Of a stretch of 64,000 nt of DNA, positions 12,394-21,031 are shown in pieces (within the stretch, counting starts at the first letter, position 1; each line of letters begins with the position of its first letter). Source of the stretch: Gavia stellata. Lineage: Eukaryota; Chordata; Aves; Gaviiformes; Gaviidae. The stretch is taken from NCBI RefSeq assembly GCF_030936135.1, contig NC_082603.1:26068880-26132879 (forward strand), read 5' to 3'. Below the pieces are notes generated by a model. It was given only the letters and a program-made list of their open reading frames with translations. It did not search any database and was not told the DNA's origin. Made by a program: the position numbers and the translations under genes.

Positions 12394-12426
12394 GGCAATG
12401 GCGTGGCGTGGTGTGGGTCACGCTGC
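12078..12426 (-). CDS. PIK3R3: PIK3R3 first coding exon: SH3 domain
   Basis: The ATG is at 12393-12391, with G at -3 and G at +4, so it is a strong start. The 105 codons begin [17 protein letters not shown]. Residues about 5-80 form a p85-type SH3: ALYEY in the RT loop, [14 protein letters not shown] in place of the usual GWLNGYNE, and [12 protein letters not shown] at the end. An arginine/proline stretch ([12 protein letters not shown]) follows, comparable to the first proline-rich motif of p85. The exon ends TGG G before a GTGAGT donor. The proposed 5' boundary is the TTCAG acceptor just above 12426, leaving about 33 nt of 5' UTR; that boundary is inferred from the motif only. Confidence 0.88.
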
Positions 12427-13280
12427 CTGAATCCAGCCAGGCATCGGGGGCCCGGGGTGCCCACACAGAACAGGTATGGCCGGGCTGGGGCAACGCAGCG
12501 GGAATGGGAGCGCTCCCTTCCCTGCTCAAGCAGAATAAAATCTCAGTGTTGGAAAATCTCCACGTTGGAGAGCGGCTCCTGACCCCTCCAGCCCCAAAAT
12601 TGCTGCGGAGCCACGCTGGTGCCCAGGGCTCAGCAGGATTGGCTCAGGTGTGGGCACAGAGCCTTTTCATCACCGGGGCAAATGAAGGGGAGCAAACGAT
12701 GCTAATCGGGGCGCTGGCTACAAATGTGCCGTCCTCTTCTCAGCCTGGTCTCATCTGCTTGGCGCTGGAGACCTCCTTCTCTCTGCTGGAGAGAAAGGCA
12801 GCGCGTTAGCAACCAAACCGCTGTCTTGACCCCAACCCCACCGCCCTGTCCCCCATCCCAGCCACCCCATGCCAGGGACAGCCCAGCAGCTTGCCCAGCT
12901 CCCGCTTCCCGGGGAGCTCCCGCCAGCAAGGCTCGGCCGCTGCGTGCAAGGAAAGTGCCGGCAAGAGTCTGGAAAGTAGGGCAAGAGATCACGCCACGGG
13001 CTTTTAAAATAGACATATGTGCTGAGAAACCTCCCGCCGCACGCGGCTCCCCTCCGGCAGCTCCAGCCCGGCATCACTACATGGAGCCAGTGGATGAAGA
13101 TATAGGATTTTCGGGTGGTTTTGGGTGGTGGTTTTTTTTTTTTTTTTTTGTTCCGTTTTTTGGGTGCATTTTAAAATATTCCTTCTAGAGAGACAGCTGC
13201 TGCCGACCCGCTGCCCCCCAGCTTCCCAGGGAAGAGGGACGGATGGAGGGCTGGATGACGAGCAGCAGCTGCGGGGCTAT

Positions 13281-13350
13281 CCGTCTGTCTGTCCATCCGT
13301 CTGTCTGTCCATCCATCCGTCCGACCATCCACCCGTCCGACCATCCACCC
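13281..13350. repeat. Degenerate tetranucleotide repeat (CTGT/CCAT/CCGT family)
   Basis: About 70 bp of interrupted four-base units (CTGTCTGTCCATCCGT and variants, later CCGACCATCCAC) lie in PIK3R3 intron 1, about 50 bp from the splice donor. Confidence 0.85.
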
Positions 13351-13382
13351 GCCGCCCAGACAGAGCCCTCCCGCTGCCCGCG

Positions 13383-13400
13383 CCCCCCCCCCCCCCCCCC
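13383..13400. repeat. C18 homopolymer adjoining the PIK3R3 exon 1 donor
   Basis: There are eighteen uninterrupted C on the plus strand. On the transcribed minus strand this is an 18-G run two bases after the GTAA of the predicted donor, so pre-mRNA would carry a G-quadruplex-capable tract at the 5' splice site. The exact count may be unreliable in assemblies. Confidence 0.85.
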
Positions 13401-13404
13401 TTAC

Positions 13405-13600
13405 CGGGCGCGGCGGCTCCCCCGGCGGGAGCGGAGAACGGGAGCGGAGCCGCCCCGGCCCCGCCGAGCCGCGCTCCGGCGGTGATGTCAGCGTCCCTCC
13501 TCCCCCTCCCCGGTAGCCGGGCGCCCCCCCCCGCCGCAGCGCGGCGGGGGGGGGCGCCCGGCTACCGGGGAGGGGGGGGAACTCTCAGAATAGGTGGATG
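13405..13600 (-). promoter_or_regulatory. PIK3R3: PIK3R3 CpG-island promoter and probable noncoding first exon
   Basis: GC- and CpG-dense sequence lies about 1 kb upstream of the SH3 exon. On the minus strand a good donor (CCCG|GTAAGG) places the 3' edge of a noncoding first exon at 13405. The transcription start is not fixed by sequence and may lie within or near the inverted repeat at 13502-13576. The inference rests on the donor, the CpG density, and the absence of any other donor-bearing CpG island upstream of the SH3 exon. Confidence 0.6.
13502..13576. repeat. Perfect 36-bp inverted repeat with 3-nt spacer
   Basis: The left arm 13502-13537 and right arm 13541-13576 are exact reverse complements, separated by AGC. 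The arms contain CCCCTCCCCGGTAGCCGGGC, a run of nine C (G in the right arm), and GCCGC/GCGGC at the loop. The hairpin would be extremely stable. It sits in the PIK3R3 promoter island just upstream of the predicted first exon. It may be a real cruciform element or a fold-back artefact of sequencing or assembly. Confidence 0.9.
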
Positions 13601-14253
13601 ATTTCATCCCCAGATGCAGCATCTCTGCTCCCAAATTGCCTCCTCTGAGGGATGGGGGGGTCTCCATCCATCCTTAGGGATGCTATAAGACAGAGGAGGA
13701 CCAGCACCCCATGGATTCCCCCCCCGCCCCGCCCCATACCAGCCAGCTCTCCCTGCCCCAGCACCCAGCCCCCCCAAAGAGAACCCTATCCTTTAGCCAG
13801 GATCAAAAACACGCACAGGACAGGCAAGAGCTCCTACGAAGAATCCCAGCCCAGGGATGCTCCGGTTCCTCACTCTCCTCCTGAGCATTTGCTCAGAAAT
13901 GTTCCCCAGATCCGGGGTAAGGCCTGGGCACCCCATAAAACAGCACAGAGAGCTCCCGCATGCAGCAAGGCTCCTTAAAAATTAACAAGGCAACAATTAA
14001 ATATAACAGGGCAGACAGCTTGGAGGGGGCTGGCAGGGCTCATACAGAAAGGGCCAAGCTCAGCCACAGCGGGGAAGTGCACATCGCCAGCCCGTGGCAA
14101 CAGCAGTGCTGTCGCGTGCAACAAGAACATCAGTTCTCAGCTCACTTCCAGCCAGGGGATACCCATGCCTGGGGTGCCTCTGCCCTGAGGTGGTTCGTGT
14201 GTGGTTGTTTGTGGGGGTTTTTTTTGGTTTGGGGTTTTTTTTTTTTTTTTGTA

Positions 14254-14306
14254 ATGGTTGGACTTGATGATCTTACAGGTCTTTTCCAACCTTAGTGATT
14301 CTGTGT
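14254..14306 (+). mobile_element. CR1 LINE 3'-end fragment
   Basis: GGTTGGACTTGATGATCTT, then a purine/pyrimidine stretch, TTTTCCAACC and GTGATTCTGTG match the conserved 3' terminus of avian CR1 elements as I know it. The copy is severely 5'-truncated, as is usual for CR1, and lacks reverse-transcriptase sequence. It is preceded by two T-runs. Confidence 0.8.
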
Positions 14307-15849
14307 CTCGGTGAGTCTCAGCAGAGCCAGGTACACGGGGGCATGGCCGAGCTGTCCCAATATTTGATTGTTTGTGAGGCACGGTGAAGTTGATGTGATG
14401 TTCCCAGAGGTGCAGAGGCTTAGGTTTGGGTTTTTTTAATCCTTGCTTCTCACACCGACTTCTCCAAACTGGCAGTTGCTCCTTGTCTTTGCCGCAGGTT
14501 GGGCATCCTAAAAATAGACAATACCTTAAACACGAGCTCTGGAAGTGCACTCTGGCTGAATCCAGGCCAGTGCTGGAGCAGTGCAGGGGCGGCACGAGGT
14601 CCAAAGGGGCACCCCAGGTGCTGGGGAAGGGCTGGGAAAATGGAGGCACAGAGGCCAGCAGAGCAATGCAGGAGATGTACGGACCTTCTCACCCATAATT
14701 TCAGCAAACTCCCCCCGCCGTTCCCCACAGTGCGTGGCCTGACTGTGCAGGGCAGCAGCATCCCAGGGGATTTCACCCCAGCTGCATTTCCCCAGCCAGC
14801 ACACAGCCCCCACTGCCCCACTCCCCAGCCTGGATCCAGCCCAGCTGCTGGTCTTCGAGGTTTAAAAGGTCTTTTTCTCCCCGTACCATGCTCCTGCTGG
14901 CACCGCGCTGCTGCCACAGCTGCCGGGATGGAGCCAGAGTTGGCTGCAAACAGCCAGACGCTGCCCTCCCCTCCTGCCGTGCTTCCCTGCCTGGGGCTGC
15001 CCCAGTCGTGTCCCCTGTGCCCCATTGGGGATGATGGGGTTTTGCTGGGTGCCTAAAGCCCTGCTTGGTCTCCCCAGCCTGTCCCACAGGGACTGTCAGG
15101 CCAAACAGGGCTGGACACAGTGCCAGCACTCTAGGGGCTGCCTGGGGAAAGGTGAGGAGGTGTTTTCCTCCTGGGAGAGGATTAAAGCTGGGGAGGCTGG
15201 TAGGTACATCACCATCTGATATTACTACCCATCCTATCCTAGGGTCAACCCTACATACAGGCCAGGAATTAACACAGTCCCAGCGTTCTGGGGCAGGTGA
15301 ACACTCAGGCATGAGAGCCACCATCTCCTCTTCCCAGGTTACTGAATGGGATACCTCACACCCAGCAGTACACATCTTCCCATCCCAATCTGCCTCAGGG
15401 TCCCCAAACCCAAAGGCACCATCTCCTGGTGGAGCCCAGTCCCATTGCCCCCCTCCCCAATGGATGGGGCTGAGCATCACCCCAGCCCTCCCCAGCATGG
15501 CCAGCTCCTGTCCCAGGGCCTCTCCTCCTTTTTTGCCTCCAGACATGCCCCAGCGCTCAGAGCACCCTTTACCCCCCACTCCAGTTGCACTGCAGCAGGA
15601 TCATTCCCAAAACTCCTCCACCGCGGGCTGTCCCTCACCCTGTGTCACCCCTACACTCTTAATTTAAACCCCCACCTCACTCCAGCCCAGAGGCGGGTGC
15701 ATTCCCCAGGGTGGGCAGAGGGCCCTCAGGCAGCACCCTCTGAAGAAGTAAAAGACACTTCAGGTCTTTGCTGCTCTTTATTGAGCAAGCAGAGGTCCTG
15801 CTTGTCAGGCCTGATTAGCTACAGATCCTTCCTCATTTGCTTAATAAGC

Positions 15850-15871
15850 AGCTCTCATTGCAATGAGAGCT
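15850..15871. promoter_or_regulatory. Perfect 22-bp palindrome in an AT-rich island
   Basis: The half-site AGCTCTCATTG is followed directly by its reverse complement. The centre ATTGCAAT resembles a C/EBP-type site. Flanks at 15,780-15,850 carry CTGATTAG and CTTAATAAG homeodomain-like motifs. The regulatory role is inferred from composition only. Confidence 0.45.
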
Positions 15872-18221
15872 TTGCCTTTGACTCAACCGGCCTTTGCTTT
15901 TCTGTGGGGTGTGCAGGAGGAGGCATCCTTGCACCTTGCACCCCGTTTCCCTTCGAGTCCCCCTTTGCTCACTGCCTTTACAGCCTGGGATGGGATATGG
16001 GGTGGGAGAGGGACACGCCTCCTTGCTGGGGTCCCCATGCCCTGCTGCAAGCCCCTCTCCTCTCCTGGCTGGAGGGACATCTCTTGGTGGGAGCATCTCC
16101 AGGGAATGCTTGGCAGGCACCCACCCATCTTGGCTGCCCGCCCCATCCTTCCCAAAGCAGCAGGGGCTGCTCAGCGTCATCCCATCCATGGGCTACCTGG
16201 CCGCAAAATGTGCTGGCCACACTCATGCCATGCTTCCCAGCAGCAGCCAGGGGAAGTTAGCCACATGGCTGCAAATAAATAGAGCATAAATAGAGTTGTT
16301 AACGTGCCCAGCTGGAGTAAGTGAGGCTATGAAACCAGACTGAGCCCTTCCCAGCTTGAGAAATCAGAGAGAAATGATGTTTGATTTCCACTGACATTTT
16401 GGAATCACCTTTTTTTGTTTCATCTCTGTTCCCCCCTTTGGATGGGGCCATGCTTTCTCTTCTCTTTAGGAGCAGGAAAACTCCCTCTCTCTTGTTTTCT
16501 CCCAGGGTCCCCAGGAGTGAGCTCTGGCCTCTGTGGGTTTTGGTTTAGGAAGAGCCAGGTGCTTCTTCAAACAACCTCCCAGCACGGCACCCGCGGGCAG
16601 CCGGGAGCCGCTTGCTCCTACAGCCATGCTCTGCCACTGCCGCTGAGCTGCCCGGCTAGGCTGGGGGTACCTCGGAGCCTGGGGAGAGAGGCACTGGAAA
16701 AAGCTGGAGAAACATAAGGAAAGGCTTGGGGCGCTGCCTGGGGCTGGCACTGGGACTCTTTCCTGCGTGCCTCTGCAGGGTTGAAGCTTCACAGCATGGC
16801 AGGCGCCAGGAGCTGCCGGAGTGAGTGCCGGAGGAGAGACTGCTGTGCAGGGCATCTCGGCACGGCACCAGGGACCGATGGCTCCTCAACACCGGCACTG
16901 AGCTCCAAGATTGGGGCAGGTCCCACACACCAACCCATGGCGGGAGAAAGCTCCATCAACCGGGCGGCCCCAGCCATCCTCGCTGGTGAGATATTAAGAA
17001 GATGGCCAAGGCTTCTCAGCGTGGTTCTCGCCTGCAGCAGCCCCCAGAGCATAAGCGCTCGGGCACAGGGTTGTCCTGATGTGACCCCGTGGTGCAGCCC
17101 TCCGTATCTCCGAACCCACCCGGCTCGGCTTTACAGCAGCTGGTGCCTCTACACAGCCGCCGTTAATGAATTTGGGAGGGATTTACTGGCTGGACACATG
17201 TGAGAAACAAGAAAACCTTATCCGGAGGGGTGCTGGCAGGCGGCCAGCGGCAGGGCAGGCACAGGGGACTTGCTGCAGGGCGCAAACGCGTGGCAAGAAG
17301 CTCAGCCCAATACATGGGCAGGGAGATGTCATCAAGTCCCTCTTTAATTGCATTATTAACACACAGCTAGAAACAGCATCATGATTAAAATCAGCTATGT
17401 AAGGCACAGGATCGGATCCTTACCCTGAGGGCCTCACACTGGGGGGATGCACTGCTGGGGCACGCTCGTAGCCCCCATTTATTGCCCCCATATTTACACC
17501 CTGGGCTCTGCGTGGCACAGATCATGGCACCAGATGGGGCAGCTCCCATTTTCTGGACTCAAGCTGTGGTTTTGCACATAGCCACGGAAATGGGGAGGGT
17601 TCCCCTGAAGTGGGAGCTGCAGCTGTAAGGAAATTGGTGTGGTCCCACTGCCCAGTCCCTCCCAGGGTGGGGGATTCGGTGATTTCTCCAGTTCTCCAGC
17701 CAAAATGCTTGGAGTCCTTTCGAAGCTGAGAATTGAAATACTTCATTTTCAAGATGTCAGAACCTTTTGCCTCCTGTAGAGTTTTGTTTCTCCCCAGCAG
17801 GACGAGGGAAGTGATGAATTCAGCACAAATTTGCAACATTCAGTAACTTCCATCTGCAAATCAAAAGCCAGGTTCACCTCCGGCACATTGCAGGGTGTCC
17901 ATCCATCCACCACTCTCCAGGCAACTGAACACCGGACAGACAGCTGGACAGATGCTGCCAGCCCAAAACACACACGTGAAAGTCCTTTGCAAGGGGCTTA
18001 CCTGGCTGGGGCTACCCCAAAATCCCATCAATCCCAGGCTGGTCGGGTCCCCGTGGCTGGCCCTGCCTGGGGCTTGTTACCCAGTGCTTTGCCAGGAGGG
18101 AAACTGGGCACAGGGGACATCCCCCCCTGTGCCTCAGCTGCGTCCCTGTGGATGGCATTAAGTCAAGCAAGCCCAGCTCAGCACCCCCCTGGCCTCACTT
18201 GCTGGCAGGTTGCTCAGGCTC

Positions 18222-18237
18222 ATTAGCAATTGCTAAT
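18222..18237. promoter_or_regulatory. 16-bp palindrome with paired ATTA homeodomain cores
   Basis: ATTAGCAATTGCTAAT is a perfect palindrome with two inverted ATTA cores, resembling a homeodomain dimer site. It stands out in GC-rich surroundings between the PIK3R3 and TSPAN1 starts. The function is inferred. Confidence 0.4.
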
Positions 18238-20579
18238 TCATGCAGGGGGCTGAGCAGGCTCCAGCAAGCCCCGCTGGTGGGAGGGCTGCTAGGGTGCCCT
18301 GTGCCCTGCTGGGTGTGAGATGCTGGTTTAGGTTCCCCCCACCTATTCCCAAGCAGATGCTTTGTTAGCACCACAGGCTGATTTGCCTGTACAGAGGAAT
18401 GGATGGCTGCTCCGAAATGCCTCCTCCATGCAGCCGGCAGCTGCCTGCACTGCCTCCCTGGAGCCCTGGGTAGGAGGGTCCTGTGCCCACAGGGAACCCA
18501 GCCGTTAACCGGAGGATGCCAAGGCCCGGGATCATCAGCAGGGTGGGAATTCTGCACTTGAACGCTCAAAAGGCAAAAACACAGGCCAGAAGAGGCATGA
18601 GGCTGGGAGCGGAGCTTGTAGCTTTTCCTTGAAGCAAAGCCCAGGGAGGGGTGTTCAGTGCAGACACCGTGGCTGGATCCTGACACCAGACACGTGCCTG
18701 GCTCCTGCGCTCCCCCGGGTATGGGCTAGTGGCCAGGCTGGGGACAGAGGACCTCCTCGGGGGCGACCACTTAGGCCACTTTCCTGCTCTCAGCCTCCCA
18801 GGGTCGAGTTGCTGGGGAGGAGCAGTGCTACCCACGCTCGGTGAGAGGCATCCCTGTGCTCCATAAAGGGGATGCTCGGGGTCCAGCTGGGCTGCGTGTG
18901 GGGACGGGGACAGTGGGGAAGTGGCAGGGCCCTGCTGGGGATGGGGGATGTGGGAATGTCATCGGGCTCGTCCTGCCGTGGTCAGGCCAGGCCTTCCTGG
19001 AGAGCCAGAAAATCCAGCCCCGGCTCCCTAATGGGGCTCGGATGGGCGACGCTGGGGTGCGGCCAAATCCCAGGCTGCGGCGCCAGGCACTGGGAAGGCA
19101 AGTGGAGCAGCCTGTGGCTCACCCTTTGATTTTCCCTGTGGCTGGGTACCATTGGGAATGACAGCAGGTATTTACGTATTTGCCAAAAATTTTTTTCGGG
19201 GTGGGGGGATTGTGTGCAGCTAATAAGGTCAGGCTGGGATGGGCAACTGTAGGGAGAGGGGCAATATGATGGGGGCCTTCATTTGCATTTAGGGGGCAGT
19301 GATCCCCCTTTGGGAGAGGGATGAAGGCTCAACCCCTCACTCCGAGTGGCTTTGTGGCAGCTGGGCTCACACTGCTGGACAGGCAGCTGCTGCAGGGAAG
19401 GGCTGAGACTGCAGGCAGCAAGGGGGAAAGGGTTAAAGCCCCCAGCTCCAGCACAGGTTGCATTAATACCCAGGGTGCCTGGGAGGGTTGAAGGCTTCCC
19501 CCAAATGCCACTGGGCTTTGGCTGGAGCCCAACAGGGCTGACTTCATCCTGCTGAAATGTATCATTATGGCCAGGCAGGGAATGTGCTGTGAGGTCTTGG
19601 GGCAGCCGGTCGTGGGGTGGAGTGTGCCGAGCACCCAGAGCCTGCGTTCGCCGCTTGCTGTTGCAGGACAAGGGCTCCCCAGCCTCCTGCATCGCTTCTC
19701 CGTTTGATGACAAGCTGAAGGGACACACTGTGGGTGCTGGGGAGGGGACCAACACGAGCCCCTGCCCCAAAGGTGTGCTGGATGGGCAAGAACCAGTCAG
19801 GCCTGGGGACCCAGCATCCCCCCCGTAGGCTGCTAGGCTCCTTGCTGCAGCTCCCCTCCATGGGAAACCAGCCCTGCTTCAAAGCATCTTTTCAAAGAAA
19901 ATCACTTTTGGCAGCCCTTAGGCAATGGCAGGTCTCTGCTGACCTGCTCCAGTGCTGGCATCTCTTGTGGCTGTCACTGTCCTCTCCTGCTGTCACCCTG
20001 ATGTGTCCCCGCCAGCGAAAATCTGCCTTCCTGCGCAACAGTTAGGGACGGCTTATAAATCTTGGGCTTTTCCTTTGCAAACTGCCTCGCATGGCCGTTC
20101 CCCCGTGCCCTCCTCTGCCTGCTTCTGTTTTGGCCCAGGAGGTTGGAGATTCGGGTTTTGGAGAGATCCCTGCCTGAGCAGTACCGAGCAGTGGGGCCAG
20201 CAGCGCACCCACAGCACCAGCCGGGGAAGACGGGGTCACGAACTGTGGTCTTGCCGGGAGTGGGTGGCAGAGACAGGGGGGCTCTGACCTCTGCGGCTGT
20301 CCATGGCTGGAAAACCCCAACCACGATGTGCCTACAGAGCAGGGCAGCGGGGTGGCACCCCTGCCACGGCTGCAGCATCCGCCATGGGGCGAAGCCCCCC
20401 CGGGACTGATACCGTTGCCCCCCAAAGCCCCCATCCTGGGGGTCCCAGCCTCCTGTTCCGTAGGGCCCTGTTGAGTGGGGGCTAAGTGGTGACACAGGCA
20501 GGGGCACACGCGTGGGCCCCGCGAGGGCTGTCAGCTCACAGCAGCAGTGGCACTGGGGACATCATATCCCCCACCCCGC

Positions 20580-20858
20580 GCCAAGAGGCCGCGGCGATGG
20601 GCGCGAGCAGCAGCCGGCCGGGGCGAGCGGCTCCGGCGGCAGAGGGCAGCAAGCCACCAGGCACCCAGGGACACGCGTGGCTTCGCCACCCCCGAGGGGT
20701 GGCCCCGGCGGGGGCCGGGCCGGGCGGGGCGGGGGGGGCTGCGGCGGCGCAGGCGGCCCCGGGGCCGCGCCCGCTTAAAGGGCGGCAGCGGCGGGGCGGG
20801 GGTGGCAGTGCGGTCGGGGCGGGCTGGGACGGGACTCGGGGACCTGCTCTCCACTCAG
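20580..20858 (+). promoter_or_regulatory. TSPAN1: TSPAN1 CpG-island promoter and predicted noncoding first exon
   Basis: Very GC- and CpG-rich sequence with GGGGCGGGG Sp1-like boxes runs to a CTCAG|GTAGGC donor at 20858/20859. A CCCCAG acceptor at 21021-21023 begins the exon that carries the ATG, leaving an 8-nt 5' UTR segment (GCGCAAAG) there. The transcription start probably lies in the 20,750-20,840 range but is not defined by a motif. Confidence 0.6.
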
Positions 20859-21031
20859 GTAGGCTGGGCTCGGCGTTTCGGGGAGTGGACCCTGGGGGTT
20901 CCCCCCCCTTTGCCCATGGGGAGCCCCCAGACTCCCCTGGAGGGGGGATGAGCCATGCTCGCAGCAGGGCAGTGGCTGTGTCGGGGTGGGGGCTCCCCCA
21001 TAACCTCTCTCTGCTCTCCCCAGGCGCAAAG

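Larger units (their letters stand above)
12427..13404. other. PIK3R3 intron 1 (predicted)
   Basis: Predicted intron between the noncoding first exon and the SH3 exon. It contains a T-run interrupted once (about 13,132-13,149), the tetranucleotide repeat and the C18 tract. No coding segment was seen. Confidence 0.6.
13601..20550. other. Intergenic region between the PIK3R3 and TSPAN1 promoters
   Basis: PIK3R3 and TSPAN1 point away from each other across about 7 kb. No exon was recognised. It contains the CR1 fragment at 14,254 and two palindrome-bearing AT-rich islands (15,780-15,880 and 18,215-18,240). The 304-codon plus-strand frame at 15,346-16,260 has no family resemblance and low-complexity GC-rich composition. 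Confidence 0.65.

Noticed and set aside
13281-13350. Repeat cluster considered as a CRISPR-like array
   Set aside because: Four-base units without spacers, in a eukaryotic genome; it is a microsatellite.
15346-16260. 304-codon plus-strand frame
   Set aside because: No domain, signal or family resemblance; it crosses the AT-rich palindrome island, which looks regulatory.
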